A DNA stretch of 64,000 bases from Betaproteobacteria bacterium UBA1934 (GTDB lineage: Bacteria; Pseudomonadota; Gammaproteobacteria; Burkholderiales; Rhodocyclaceae): NCBI GenBank assembly GCA_002337055.1, contig DDFG01000001.1:334769-398768 (forward strand). The letters are read 5' to 3'. Positions 43,036-52,331 of the stretch are shown here, one piece after another. The position numbers and the translations under genes were made by a program. Under the pieces are notes generated by a model. It made no database searches and was not told the DNA's origin. It saw nothing but the letters and a program-made list of their open reading frames with translations. Within the stretch, counting starts at the first letter, position 1. Every line of letters starts with the position of its first letter.

Positions 43036-43050
43036 TCCCGGTCTTTTTTT
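43020..43050 (+). terminator. Terminator-like hairpin ahead of tpiA
   Basis: Stem CCGGGA (43020-43025) and TCCCGG (43036-43041) with a 10-base loop, followed by TC and seven Ts (43044-43050). It would end the lipoprotein transcript. RNA started at the overlapping tpiA promoter would lack the left arm and so escape it. Confidence 0.75.
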
Positions 43051-43068
43051 AGCCCTACGGCGGCGAGC

Positions 43069-43815
43069 ATGCGCAACAAACTGGTAGTTGGCAACTGGAA
43101 GATGCATGGTCGATTGGAGACTAATCGCGCGCTGCTTCAGGGGCTGAGTGATTCCGCAGCTCTCACGTGCGCGGTCGCGGTTTGCGTGCCGTTCCCCTAT
43201 CTGGAACAGGCGCGTACGATTTTGCAGAGCACGCCCGTGGCCTGGGGGGCGCAGAATTGCAGCCAGCATAAGCAAGGCGCCTATACTGGCGAAGTCTCTG
43301 CTGAGATGCTGGCCGATTTCGGGTGTCGCTATGTGTTGGTCGGACACTCCGAGCGTCGGGCGCTCTATGGCGAAACAAATGGTGATGTGGCGAACAAGTT
43401 TCAGGCTGCGTTGGCGCAGGGGCTGACGCCCGTCCTCTGCGTTGGCGAAACCTTGGCTGAGCGCGAGGCAGGCGAGACGCTGACAGTGATCGATGCTCAG
43501 CTCGACGCCGTGACGGCCCTGTGCGGTATCGACGCCATGGCAAGAGCGGTGGTCGCTTATGAACCTGTTTGGGCTATTGGCACCGGTCGTACCGCATCGC
43601 CGCAGCAGGCGCAGGAAGTGCACGCGCACATCCGCGCCCGCGTCGCTGAGGCGAACGGAAGTGTGGGCGAGGCGCTACAGATTCTCTACGGTGGCAGCGT
43701 CAAACCGCAGAATGCGGCCGAGTTGTTTTCGCAGGCTGATATCGATGGCGGGTTGATCGGCGGCGCTTCTCTGGTTTTGGATGATTTTTTGCATATTTGC
43801 CGTTCGGCAAATTAA
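43069..43815 (+). CDS. tpiA: Triosephosphate isomerase
   Basis: 248 residues. It interconverts dihydroxyacetone phosphate and glyceraldehyde-3-phosphate. N-terminus KLVVGNWKMHG with the catalytic Lys, His93 in VLVGHSERR, Glu165 in AYEPVWAIGTG, and LYGGSVKPQNA for phosphate binding. It has its own promoter and runs into secG after 15 bases. Confidence 0.98.
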   Translation: MRNKLVVGNWKMHGRLETNRALLQGLSDSAALTCAVAVCVPFPYLEQARTILQSTPVAWGAQNCSQHKQGAYTGEVSAEMLADFGCRYVLVGHSERRALYGETNGDVANKFQAALAQGLTPVLCVGETLAEREAGETLTVIDAQLDAVTALCGIDAMARAVVAYEPVWAIGTGRTASPQQAQEVHAHIRARVAEANGSVGEALQILYGGSVKPQNAAELFSQADIDGGLIGGASLVLDDFLHICRSAN

Positions 43816-43830
43816 GGATTGGGTTACATC

Positions 43831-44190
43831 ATGAATTTGCTTTTTTCGATTGTTCTGGCAGTACACATCCTGGCCGCACTGGCGGTCATTGGCTTGGTGC
43901 TGATGCAACACGGCAAGGGTGCCGACATGGGGGCTGCCTTCGGAAGCGGTGCCTCGGGCAGTTTGTTCGGCGCAACCGGTTCGGCCAATTTTCTGAGCCG
44001 CACCACCGCAATTCTCGCCGCCGTGTTTTTCGCAACAAGTTTGACGCTGGCATTTATGGCGTCGAATCAGCCAAAAACAACTGGCAGTGTGATGCAAGAA
44101 CCGGTAAAATCGCAGCCTTCTCAGGCCGCTGTGGAAACGCCTGCTGCTCCTGTTGGGGCGGATTCCAAAGCCAAAGACGTGCCAAAATAA
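43831..44190 (+). CDS. secG: Protein translocase subunit SecG
   Basis: 119 residues from ATG 43831. Two membrane segments (about 3-25 and 52-72) flank the conserved GADMGAAFGSGASGSLFGATG loop. SecG assists the SecYE channel. The C-terminal tail (about 80-119) is a Pro/Ala/Lys-rich extension. An in-frame TTG four codons earlier is less likely because the ribosome site AAGGA (43814-43818) would abut it. The tpiA-secG-tRNA-Leu-nuo order is typical for the class. Confidence 0.95.
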   Translation: MNLLFSIVLAVHILAALAVIGLVLMQHGKGADMGAAFGSGASGSLFGATGSANFLSRTTAILAAVFFATSLTLAFMASNQPKTTGSVMQEPVKSQPSQAAVETPAAPVGADSKAKDVPK

Positions 44191-44201
44191 AAAGATGGTT
44201 T

Positions 44202-44215
44202 GATTCAGGTGAATC
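44202..44215. promoter_or_regulatory. Short palindrome between secG and tRNA-Leu
   Basis: GATTCA-GG-TGAATC, a perfect 6-bp dyad with two central bases, 12 bases after the secG stop and 24 bases before the tRNA. It could be a small operator or an RNA processing hairpin. No T-run follows. Confidence 0.3.
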
Positions 44216-44239
44216 GCTGTAGGGCTTGTTTGTTGCAGT

Positions 44240-44324
44240 GCCGACGTGGTGAAATTGGTAGACACGCTATCTTGAGGGGGTAGTGGCGAAAGCTGTGCGA
44301 GTTCGAGTCTCGCCGTCGGCACCA
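44240..44324 (+). tRNA. tRNA-Leu (anticodon GAG)
   Basis: Acceptor arms GCCGACG (44240-44246) and CGTCGGC (44314-44320) pair fully and ACCA is encoded. The anticodon loop TTGAGGG lies between CTATC and GGTAG, giving GAG, which reads CUC/CUU. The long variable arm (GTGGCGAAAGCTGT region) marks a class II tRNA, and the T arm GTTCGAGTC is intact. It is close in sequence to E. coli tRNA-Leu GAG. Confidence 0.97.
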
Positions 44325-44364
44325 ATCCGCGGGTTATCCCGCTAACAACTGAACTTTGGCGGTT

Positions 44365-44736
44365 ATGGAAAATTACTTTCCAATCCTGATCTTCGTGCTG
44401 GTCGGTATTGCCGTGGGTGTGATACCTGTTGTTCTGGGCTGGGTCGTCGCCCCCAACAAGCCGGACACCGAAAAGCTTTCTCCCTACGAGTGCGGTTTTG
44501 AGGCGTTCGAGGACGCGCGCATGAAATTCGACGTGCGCTATTACCTGATTGCCATTCTCTTCATTCTCTTCGATCTGGAAATCGCCTTCCTGGTGCCCTG
44601 GGCGACGGTTTTCAAGGATATTGTCGCGTCCGACTCGATCAAGCTGTTCGGTTTCGTCGAAATGATCGTGTTCATAGCCATTCTGGTCGTGGGCTACATC
44701 TATGCCTGGGCCAAGGGGGCGTTGGAATGGGAATGA
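44365..44736 (+). CDS. nuoA: NADH-quinone oxidoreductase subunit A
   Basis: 123 residues from ATG 44365. Three membrane segments; the cytoplasmic loop has KLSPYECGFEAFEDARMKFDVRYY in pieces (SPYECGFE with the conserved Cys). Part of the membrane arm of complex I near the quinone tunnel. First gene of the nuo operon, 40 bases after the tRNA. A TTG three codons upstream is a weaker start. Confidence 0.97.
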   Translation: MENYFPILIFVLVGIAVGVIPVVLGWVVAPNKPDTEKLSPYECGFEAFEDARMKFDVRYYLIAILFILFDLEIAFLVPWATVFKDIVASDSIKLFGFVEMIVFIAILVVGYIYAWAKGALEWE

Positions 44737-44746
44737 GGCGAATTCA

Positions 44747-45223
44747 ATGAGCATAGAAGGTATTCTGCAAGAAGGTTTTATCACCACGACGGCTGACAAG
44801 CTGATCAACTACATGCGCACTGGCTCGATGTGGCCCATGACTTTTGGGTTGGCGTGTTGTGCCGTGGAGATGATTCATGCCGGTGTGGCGCGATACGACC
44901 TGGATCGCTTCGGCATAGTTTTCCGCCCGAGTCCGCGTCAATCGGATGTGATGATCGTGGCCGGCACCCTCACCAACAAAATGGCGCCTGCTCTCCGCAA
45001 GGTCTACGACCAGATGCCGGAGCCGCGTTGGGTGATCTCCATGGGTTCCTGTGCCAATGGCGGCGGCTACTATCACTACTCGTATTCGGTGGTGCGTGGA
45101 TGCGACCGCATTGTACCGGTCGACATTTACGTTCCCGGTTGCCCGCCAACCGCCGAAGCACTGATCTACGGCATCCTGCAGTTGCAGAACAAGATTCGCC
45201 GTACCAACACCATTGCCCGATAA
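44747..45223 (+). CDS. nuoB: NADH-quinone oxidoreductase subunit B
   Basis: 158 residues from ATG 44747. It binds the terminal [4Fe-4S] cluster N2 that reduces quinone: tandem Cys in LACCAVEM, Cys in GSCANGGG, and Cys in VPGCPPTAEA. Ten bases after nuoA. In the peripheral arm, next to NuoD. Confidence 0.98.
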   Translation: MSIEGILQEGFITTTADKLINYMRTGSMWPMTFGLACCAVEMIHAGVARYDLDRFGIVFRPSPRQSDVMIVAGTLTNKMAPALRKVYDQMPEPRWVISMGSCANGGGYYHYSYSVVRGCDRIVPVDIYVPGCPPTAEALIYGILQLQNKIRRTNTIAR

Positions 45224-45242
45224 ATTCCGAGGCTGATTGACT

Positions 45243-45848
45243 ATGTCCGCCAAGCTGGAAACGCTGCGCCAGAATCTCCAGACGCACCTCGGCGATCGCC
45301 TGAGGTCCGATACGCTCGCTCTGGGCGAGTTGACCATCGAAGTCGCCGCCGACGATTATCTTGAGGTCATGCAGACACTGCGCGACCAACACGATCTGGG
45401 TTTTGAAGAATTGATCGACCTTTGCGGCGTCGACTATTCCACCTTCGGTAACCAGCCGTGGGCAGGCAAGCGCTTCGCTGTCGTGGTGCATCTATTGTCG
45501 ATAGCACACAACTGGCGTTTGCGTGTCCGTGTGTTTGCCGACGATGACGAGTTCCCCTCGGTGGCCTCGGTGATCGACATCTGGAAAAGCGTGGAATGGT
45601 TCGAGCGCGAAGCGTTTGACCTTTATGGCGTAGTGTTCCCGGGTCATCCCGATCTGCGCCGCATCCTGACCGATTACGGATTCATCGGGCACCCCTTCCG
45701 CAAGGATTTCCCGATTTCGGGTCACGTCGAGATGCGTTACGACCCAGAGCAGGCTCGGGTGATCTACCAGCCGGTGACGATCGAGCCGCGCGAAAACACA
45801 CCGCGCATCGTGCGCGAAGATACCTACGGAGACCCGGCTCATGGCTGA
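45243..45848 (+). CDS. nuoC: NADH-quinone oxidoreductase subunit C
   Basis: 201 residues from ATG 45243. The 30-kDa family signature is REAFDLYGVVFPGHPDLRRILTDYGF, seen in two halves around residue 125. It is a cluster-free peripheral-arm subunit. It is separate from nuoD, unlike the fused nuoCD of enterobacteria. Its stop overlaps the nuoD start by 8 bases. Confidence 0.97.
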   Translation: MSAKLETLRQNLQTHLGDRLRSDTLALGELTIEVAADDYLEVMQTLRDQHDLGFEELIDLCGVDYSTFGNQPWAGKRFAVVVHLLSIAHNWRLRVRVFADDDEFPSVASVIDIWKSVEWFEREAFDLYGVVFPGHPDLRRILTDYGFIGHPFRKDFPISGHVEMRYDPEQARVIYQPVTIEPRENTPRIVREDTYGDPAHG

Positions 45849-47094
45849 TATCCGCAATTTCACGCTAAATTTTGGTCCACAACACCCGGCCGCGCACGGT
45901 GTGCTGCGGTTGGTGCTTGAGCTCGACGGCGAAGTCGTCCAGCGTGCGGATCCGCACATCGGGCTGCTCCATCGCGCCACCGAAAAGTTGGCGGAGACCC
46001 GTACCTGGGTCCAGTCCGTGCCCTACATGGACCGCCTCGACTATGTGTCGATGATGTGCAACGAACATGCCTATTGTTTGGCAATCGAGAAATTGCTCAA
46101 TATCGAGGTGCCCGAACGCGGCCAGTACATCCGCACGATGTTTGACGAGGTCACCCGCATTCTGAATCACCTGCTCTGGATCGGTTGTCACGCGCTGGAC
46201 GTTGGCGCGATGACTATGGCGCTCTACACCTTCCGCGAGCGCGAAGACCTGATGGACGTTTATGAAGCGGTCTCTGGCGCGCGCATGCACGCGGCCTATT
46301 ACCGGCCGGGCGGCGTCTATCGCGATCTGCCGGACCGGATGCCGCAATACGAAGTGTCCCCCTGGAAAAATGCCAAGGCGGTGGCTGCGTTCAACGAAAA
46401 CCGGCAAGGCTCGCTGCTCGATTTCCTGGAGGATTTCACCGAGCGCTTCCCGAAATATCACAGCGAATATCACACCCTGCTGACTGATAATCGTATCTGG
46501 AAACAGCGTCTGGTCGGGATCGGGATCGTGTCGCCCGAACGTGCACTGCAGATGGGTTTTACCGGCGCAATGTTGCGCGGTTCGGGTTTTGCTTGGGATC
46601 TGCGCAAAAAGCAGCCCTATGCCGCCTACGACAAGGTCGATTTCGACATTCCGGTCGGCGTCAATGGCGACAGCTACGACCGCTATCTGGTGCGGATGGA
46701 AGAAATGCTGCAATCCAACCGTATCATCAAACAGTGTATCGATTGGCTGCGCAAGAACCCGGGGCCGGTGATTTCAGACAATTTCAAGGTGGCGCCGCCA
46801 CCGCGCGAATCGATGAAATCGAACATGGAAGAGTTGATTCACCACTTCAAGCTCTTTACCGAGGGTATCCACGTGCCGCCGGGCGAGGCCTATGCCGCCA
46901 TCGAGCACCCGAAGGGCGAGTTCGGCATCTATTTCGTTTCCGACGGTGCCAACAAGCCTTACCGCATGAAGATCCGGGCGCCCGGCTACGTGCATCTGGC
47001 CGGCATGGACGAAATGAGCCGTGGCCACATGATTGCCGATGTCGTGACGATCATCGGTTCCCAGGACGTCGTTTTTGGTGAGATCGACCGCTGA
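45841..47094 (+). CDS. nuoD: NADH-quinone oxidoreductase subunit D
   Basis: 417 residues. The 49-kDa quinone-site subunit: FGPQHPAAHG at about 11-20 with the quinone-binding His, DRLDYVSMMCNEHAY, and the C-terminus IGSQDVVFGEIDR. Related to NiFe-hydrogenase large subunits but without the metal Cys. The stop and the nuoE start overlap (TGATG). Confidence 0.98.
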   Translation: MADIRNFTLNFGPQHPAAHGVLRLVLELDGEVVQRADPHIGLLHRATEKLAETRTWVQSVPYMDRLDYVSMMCNEHAYCLAIEKLLNIEVPERGQYIRTMFDEVTRILNHLLWIGCHALDVGAMTMALYTFREREDLMDVYEAVSGARMHAAYYRPGGVYRDLPDRMPQYEVSPWKNAKAVAAFNENRQGSLLDFLEDFTERFPKYHSEYHTLLTDNRIWKQRLVGIGIVSPERALQMGFTGAMLRGSGFAWDLRKKQPYAAYDKVDFDIPVGVNGDSYDRYLVRMEEMLQSNRIIKQCIDWLRKNPGPVISDNFKVAPPPRESMKSNMEELIHHFKLFTEGIHVPPGEAYAAIEHPKGEFGIYFVSDGANKPYRMKIRAPGYVHLAGMDEMSRGHMIADVVTIIGSQDVVFGEIDR

Positions 47095-47567
47095 TGTTAT
47101 CCGCTGAATCGCTCAAGAGATTCGACCGCGAGGTCGCCAAATATCCGGCTGAACAGAAGCAGTCGGCCGTGATGGCTTGCCTGGCCATCGCTCAGGACGA
47201 GAAGGGCTGGCTGGCGCCGGAAACGGTTGAATTCGTCGCCAACTATCTCGGCATGCCGCCCGTAGCGGCGTGGGAAGTCGCCACCTTCTATTCGATGTAC
47301 GAACTGAAGCCGGTGGGCAAGCACAAGCTGACCGTGTGCACTAATCTACCCTGCGCACTGTCGGGCGCCTATCACGCAGTCGAGTACCTGCGGCAAAAAC
47401 TGGGCATCGGCCCGGGCGAAACGACGCCGGACGGCAAGTTCACGGTCAAGGAAGGCGAATGCCAGGGTGCCTGCGGTGATGCGCCGGTATTGCTGCTGAA
47501 CAACCACCGCATGTGCGGCCGGATGACCCCTGAGCAGATCGACCGCTTGCTGGAGGAGTGCAAATAA
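47094..47567 (+). CDS. nuoE: NADH-quinone oxidoreductase subunit E
   Basis: 157 residues. Thioredoxin-like fold holding the [2Fe-2S] cluster N1a: Cys pair in VCTNLPC and second pair in ECQGACG. Part of the NADH dehydrogenase tip with NuoF and NuoG. Stop and nuoF start overlap (TAATG). Confidence 0.97.
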   Translation: MLSAESLKRFDREVAKYPAEQKQSAVMACLAIAQDEKGWLAPETVEFVANYLGMPPVAAWEVATFYSMYELKPVGKHKLTVCTNLPCALSGAYHAVEYLRQKLGIGPGETTPDGKFTVKEGECQGACGDAPVLLLNNHRMCGRMTPEQIDRLLEECK

Positions 47568-48892
47568 TGGCCTTGCTCGGCAATATTCACGGCGTGCTGA
47601 CGGCCGGCCTCAACGGCGACCACAGCTGGCGGCTCAAAGATTACGTGGCCCGTGGCGGCTACGAAATGCTGAAGAAGATACTTGCGGAGCAGATTCCGCA
47701 GGAACAGGTGATCAGCGAGGTCAAGAAATCGGTTTTGCGCGGCCGCGGCGGTGCGGGCTTTCCGACCGGTTTGAAGTGGTCCTTCATGCCGCGTTCGTTG
47801 CCGGGCGACAAGTATATCGTCTGCAATTCCGACGAAGGCGAGCCCGGGACTTTCAAAGATAGAGACATTCTGCGCTATAACCCGCATTCGGTCATCGAGG
47901 GCATGGCGATTGCGGCTTATTCCATCGGCGCGACGGGCGGTTACAATTACATCCACGGCGAAATCTTCGAAATCTACCAACGCTTTGAAGAAGCCCTGGA
48001 CGAAGCGCGCGCTGCCGGGTTCATCGGACAGAACATCCTCGGCAGCGGCTTCAATTTCGAACTGTTCGCTCATCACGGCTACGGTGCCTACATCTGCGGT
48101 GAAGAAACCGCGTTGCTCGAATCGATCGAAGGCAAGAAGGGGCAGCCGCGCTTCAAGCCGCCGTTCCCCGCCTCATTCGGCCTGTACGGCAAGCCGACGA
48201 CGATCAACAACACCGAGACGCTGGCGTCGATTCCGTTCATTCTGAAGATGGGCGGCGAGGAATTCCTCAATCTCGGCAAACCAAACAACGGGGGGACCAA
48301 GCTGTTCTCCGTGTCTGGCCATGTCAAGCGTCCTGGCAACTACGAAATCCCGCTGGGCACGCCGTTCTCGACCCTGCTCGAGATGGCGGGCGGCATGCGT
48401 GGCGGACGCAAGATCAAGGCGGTCATTCCTGGCGGTTCCTCGGCGCCGGTGATTCCGGGCGACGTGATGATGGATACCACCATGGATTACGATGCCATTG
48501 CCAAGGCCGGCTCCATGCTGGGCTCGGGCGCGGTCATCGTGATGGATGAAACCACCTGCATGGTCAAGTCGCTAGAGCGCCTGTCGTACTTCTATTACGA
48601 AGAATCCTGCGGTCAGTGCACACCCTGTCGCGAGGGCACCTCTTGGATGTACAAGATCGTGCATCGTATCGAGAACGGGCTGGGTAAGCCGGAGGATCTG
48701 GATCTGCTGAACAACGTGCTGGGCAACATCATGGGCCGCACTATCTGCGCGCTGGGTGATGCCGCCGCCCTGCCGGTGCAGAGTTTCGTCAAGCACTTCC
48801 GCAAGGAATTCGAATATCACATCGAGCACAAGACCTGCCTGGTGCCGAAGGACGTGCAGTGGGCGGGGAGCGGTTTCCATCATTTCGAGTAA
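47567..48892 (+). CDS. nuoF: NADH-quinone oxidoreductase subunit F
   Basis: 441 residues from ATG 47567, which overlaps the nuoE stop and lies after GGAGGAG (47552-47558); a GTG three codons before it falls inside that ribosome site. NADH and FMN site: GRGGAGFPTGLKW and CNSDEGEPGTFKDR. The [4Fe-4S] N3 ligands are in SCGQCTPCREG. It takes the hydride from NADH. Confidence 0.98.
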   Translation: MALLGNIHGVLTAGLNGDHSWRLKDYVARGGYEMLKKILAEQIPQEQVISEVKKSVLRGRGGAGFPTGLKWSFMPRSLPGDKYIVCNSDEGEPGTFKDRDILRYNPHSVIEGMAIAAYSIGATGGYNYIHGEIFEIYQRFEEALDEARAAGFIGQNILGSGFNFELFAHHGYGAYICGEETALLESIEGKKGQPRFKPPFPASFGLYGKPTTINNTETLASIPFILKMGGEEFLNLGKPNNGGTKLFSVSGHVKRPGNYEIPLGTPFSTLLEMAGGMRGGRKIKAVIPGGSSAPVIPGDVMMDTTMDYDAIAKAGSMLGSGAVIVMDETTCMVKSLERLSYFYYEESCGQCTPCREGTSWMYKIVHRIENGLGKPEDLDLLNNVLGNIMGRTICALGDAAALPVQSFVKHFRKEFEYHIEHKTCLVPKDVQWAGSGFHHFE

Positions 48893-48928
48893 GGCCTGGA
48901 AACCCCAACAGACGAGAAGAGTCGAGAC

Positions 48929-51259
48929 ATGTTAGAAATCGAAATCGACGGCAAGAAGGCACAAGTGCCCGATGGCAGCACTGTGATGGATGCGGCCCAG
49001 CAGGTCGGGGTCTATATTCCGCATTTCTGCTACCACAAGAAATTGTCGATTGCCGCCAATTGCCGGATGTGTCTGGTGGAGGTCGAGAAGGCGCCCAAGC
49101 CGTTGCCGGCCTGCGCGACGCCTGTGACGAACGGCATGAAGGTGTTCACGCACTCCCAACTGGCCATCAAGGCCCAGAAGGGCGTGATGGAATTCCTGCT
49201 GATCAATCATCCGCTCGATTGCCCGATCTGCGATCAGGGCGGTGAATGCCAGTTGCAGGACATGTCCGTGGGTTACGGCCCGATGAAGAGCCGCTACTCC
49301 GAAGAAAAGCGCGTCGTCTTCCATAAGGATGTCGGTCCGCTGGTCGGCATGGAGGAAATGAGCCGCTGCATCCATTGCACGCGCTGCGTCCGTTTCGGCC
49401 AGGAAATCGCCGGCATCATGGAACTGGGCATGTCCAACCGGAACATGCATTCCGAGATCACGACCTTCCTCGGCCGCTCGGTGGATTCCGAACTCTCGGG
49501 CAACATGATCGACCTCTGCCCGGTTGGGGCACTGACTTCGAAGCCGTTCCGCTTCACCGCCCGTTCGTGGGAATTGCAGCGCCGCCGCTCGGTGAGTCCG
49601 CACGATTCGCTCGGCGCCAATCTGGTGGTGCAGGTCAAGCACGACACCGTGATGCGCGTGTTGCCCCACGAAAACGAAGATATCAACGAATGCTGGCTTT
49701 CCGACAAGGATCGCTTCTCGTACCAGGCCCTCAATTCCGACGAACGCCTGACCAAGCCGATGGTCAAGCAGGGCGGCGAGTGGCGCGAGGTGGAGTGGAA
49801 CGTCGCGCTCGACTATGTCGCCCACGGCCTGAAGGACATCGCCCGCGACCATGGCGGCGAAACCATCGCAGCGCTGGCCTCGCCGCATTCGACGCTGGAG
49901 GAATTGGCGCTGTTGAAGAAGGTCGTGCAGGGTCTTGGTTCCGGCAATATCGACAGCCGGCCGCGCCAGAGCGACTTCTCCGCCGACGGCAAGCGTGCCG
50001 GCACGCCCTGGCTGGGAATGCGCATTGCCGAACTGGCGCAGCAGGATGCGGTGCTGGTCGTCGGCGCCTTCCTGCGCAAGGATCAGCCCCTGTTGGCGCA
50101 GCGCCTGCGTCTGGCCGCCAGCAAGCGCAGCAAGGTCAGCCTGCTGACGCTCGGTGGTGACGACGAACTGATTAAACTGCACGCCCGCCGCACGGTCGCG
50201 CCGTCGCAACTTGTCAATGGTCTGGCTGCCGTCGTCAAGGCCGCCGCCGAAGCCAAGGGCGTCGCGGTGCCCGCGGAAGTCGCGGGTGTCGAAGTTTGCG
50301 AAACCAGTCGCCGCATTGCGGGGAGTCTGGTCGAAGGCGAAAAGAAGGCCGTGTTGCTCGGCAATGCCGCCGTCCAGTCGCCGCAAGCCGCTCAGGTGCA
50401 GGCGGTGGCGCTGGAACTCGGCAAATTGACCGGTGCGATCGTGGGTTTCCTCGGCGAAGCGGCCAATAGCGTTGGCGCTTATGTGGCTGGCTCCGTACCC
50501 TCTGCCGCCAACGCCCGCACGATGTTCGAGCAGCCACGCCAGGCCTATGTGTTGATGGGCATCGAGCCGGAATTCGACTGCGCCAACCCGCAAGTCGCGC
50601 TGGCCGCGCTGCAGCAAGCCAAGATGGTCGTCGCGCTGTCGGCGTTCAAGCATGCGCCGGCGCTCGATTACGCGGACGTGCTGTTGCCAGTGGCTCCCTT
50701 TACCGAGACCGCCGGCACCTTCATCAATGCCGAAGGCCGCATCCAGAGCTTCAATGGCGTCGTCAAGCCGCGCGGCGATGCGCGCCCGGGCTGGAAGGTA
50801 CTGCGTGTGCTGGGCAATGTCCTGAATCTGCCCGGTTTCGACTACCTGACCAGCGAGGAAGTGCGCGACGAAGTACTCGGTAAGGGCGCTGAATTCGCCG
50901 CTGGCCTCGACAACGGCCTCAACGGCGTCGCGGTCGCCCTGGCTGCGCCCGCCGCCGGTCTCGAGCGCATCGCCGACGTGCCCATTCATTTCGCCGATCC
51001 GCTGGTGCGGCGTGCGGCGGCGCTGCAACAGACGCGCGACGCTGGCGTGCCGGTTGCCCGTCTGCATCCCGACACCCTCGCGGCGCAGGGGTTGGCGGGC
51101 GCCGCCCGCGTCCGCGTGCGGCAGGGGCAGGGCAGTGCCGAACTGGCCTTGCAGGCCGATGCCGGCGTGCCGGTCAATGGCGTCCGCGTTGCCGCGGCCC
51201 ATGCCGCGACGGCGGCGCTGGGCGACATGTTTGGCCCGATTTCCGTGGAGCGCGCATAA
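48929..51259 (+). CDS. nuoG: NADH-quinone oxidoreductase subunit G
   Basis: 776 residues, usual for betaproteobacteria. N-terminal [2Fe-2S] ligands lie in PHFCYHKK and NCRMCLVEV, then HPLDCPICDQGGECQ (His plus three Cys), then CIHCTRCVRFGQEIAG with CPVGALT. The C-terminal molybdopterin-like domain is present but inactive in this family. It carries electrons from NuoF along the arm. 36 bases after nuoF; nuoH starts directly after its stop. Confidence 0.97.
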   Translation: MLEIEIDGKKAQVPDGSTVMDAAQQVGVYIPHFCYHKKLSIAANCRMCLVEVEKAPKPLPACATPVTNGMKVFTHSQLAIKAQKGVMEFLLINHPLDCPICDQGGECQLQDMSVGYGPMKSRYSEEKRVVFHKDVGPLVGMEEMSRCIHCTRCVRFGQEIAGIMELGMSNRNMHSEITTFLGRSVDSELSGNMIDLCPVGALTSKPFRFTARSWELQRRRSVSPHDSLGANLVVQVKHDTVMRVLPHENEDINECWLSDKDRFSYQALNSDERLTKPMVKQGGEWREVEWNVALDYVAHGLKDIARDHGGETIAALASPHSTLEELALLKKVVQGLGSGNIDSRPRQSDFSADGKRAGTPWLGMRIAELAQQDAVLVVGAFLRKDQPLLAQRLRLAASKRSKVSLLTLGGDDELIKLHARRTVAPSQLVNGLAAVVKAAAEAKGVAVPAEVAGVEVCETSRRIAGSLVEGEKKAVLLGNAAVQSPQAAQVQAVALELGKLTGAIVGFLGEAANSVGAYVAGSVPSAANARTMFEQPRQAYVLMGIEPEFDCANPQVALAALQQAKMVVALSAFKHAPALDYADVLLPVAPFTETAGTFINAEGRIQSFNGVVKPRGDARPGWKVLRVLGNVLNLPGFDYLTSEEVRDEVLGKGAEFAAGLDNGLNGVAVALAAPAAGLERIADVPIHFADPLVRRAAALQQTRDAGVPVARLHPDTLAAQGLAGAARVRVRQGQGSAELALQADAGVPVNGVRVAAAHAATAALGDMFGPISVERA

Positions 51260-52321
51260 ATGGATGCCATGCTGCTTTCCCTCACCAACATGGGCCACGG
51301 CCTGTTCGGCGGCCTCTGGCCGCTGGTCTGGGCGATGGTCAAGATTGTCCTGATCGTCGCGCCGCTGATGCTCGGCGTCGCCTACCTGACCTGGCTGGAA
51401 CGAAAAGTCATCGGCTACATGCAGGTGCGCATCGGCCCGAACCGTGTCGGTCCATGGGGCCTGATCCAGCCGATCGCCGACGGCCTGAAGCTGCTGTTCA
51501 AGGAAATCGTCGTTCCCTCTGGCGCCAACAAGGCCATCTTCATCATCGCCCCGATGCTGGCCATCGCGCCGGCGCTGGCGGCCTGGGCAGTGATTCCCTT
51601 TACCGACACGCTGGTTCTGGCCAATATCGACGCCAGCCTGCTCTACATTCTGGCGATCACGTCGATGGGGGTGTATGGCATCATCCTGTCCGGCTGGGCA
51701 TCCAATTCCAAGTACGCCTTCCTCGGCGCCATGCGCTCGGCGGCGCAGATGGTCTCCTACGAAATCGCCATGGGCTTCGCGCTGATCACCGTGTTGATGG
51801 TTTCCGGCAGCCTGAACCTGGTCGAAATCGTACAGGCCCAGGAGCGTGGCCGTTTCGCCGAGATGGGCTTGACTTTCCTGTCGTGGAACTGGTTGCCGCT
51901 GTTGCCGATGTTCGTGGTCTATTTCATCGCCGCGCTGGCCGAAACCAACCGCGCGCCCTTCGACGTCGCGGAAGGTGAATCGGAAATCGTTGCCGGTTTC
52001 CACGTCGAATACTCGGGTATGGCCTTCGCGCTGTTCTTCCTGGCCGAATACGCCAACATGATCCTGGTGTCGACCCTGACCGCGCTGCTCTTTTTGGGTG
52101 GCTGGTCGTCGCCGGTCGGCTTCCTGCCGGACGGCGCGCTCTGGTTATTCGCCAAGGTGTTCGTGTTGCTCGTGCTGTTCCTGTGGTTCCGCGCCACCTT
52201 CCCGCGGTACCGCTACGACCAGATCATGCGCTTGGGCTGGAAAGTCTTTGTGCCGCTTTGTCTGATTTGGCTCTTCGTTGTCGGCATCTGGATGATGTCG
52301 CCGCTCAATATCTGGAAGTGA
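51260..52321 (+). CDS. nuoH: NADH-quinone oxidoreductase subunit H
   Basis: 353 residues with eight or nine membrane segments. It forms the heel of the membrane arm and part of the quinone chamber. Signatures: YLTWLERKVIGYMQVRIGPNR in pieces (ERKVIGYMQ, IGPNRVGPWG), ALAETNRAPFDVAEGESEIVAG around residue 230, and RYDQIMRLGWK near the end. Confidence 0.97.
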   Translation: MDAMLLSLTNMGHGLFGGLWPLVWAMVKIVLIVAPLMLGVAYLTWLERKVIGYMQVRIGPNRVGPWGLIQPIADGLKLLFKEIVVPSGANKAIFIIAPMLAIAPALAAWAVIPFTDTLVLANIDASLLYILAITSMGVYGIILSGWASNSKYAFLGAMRSAAQMVSYEIAMGFALITVLMVSGSLNLVEIVQAQERGRFAEMGLTFLSWNWLPLLPMFVVYFIAALAETNRAPFDVAEGESEIVAGFHVEYSGMAFALFFLAEYANMILVSTLTALLFLGGWSSPVGFLPDGALWLFAKVFVLLVLFLWFRATFPRYRYDQIMRLGWKVFVPLCLIWLFVVGIWMMSPLNIWK

Positions 52322-52331
52322 GGCGCTATTC

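Noticed and set aside
44240..44324. tRNA-Leu as a mobile-element attachment site.
   Set aside because: No integrase gene and no direct repeat of the tRNA 3' end nearby; the nuo operon downstream is the normal neighbour.
48932..52003. Very long open frame on the minus strand across nuoG and nuoH (about 1020 codons).
   Set aside because: It is antisense to two unmistakable complex I genes. Its translation is His/Asp/Arg/Gln-rich with no domain, as expected from the mirror of GC-rich codons.
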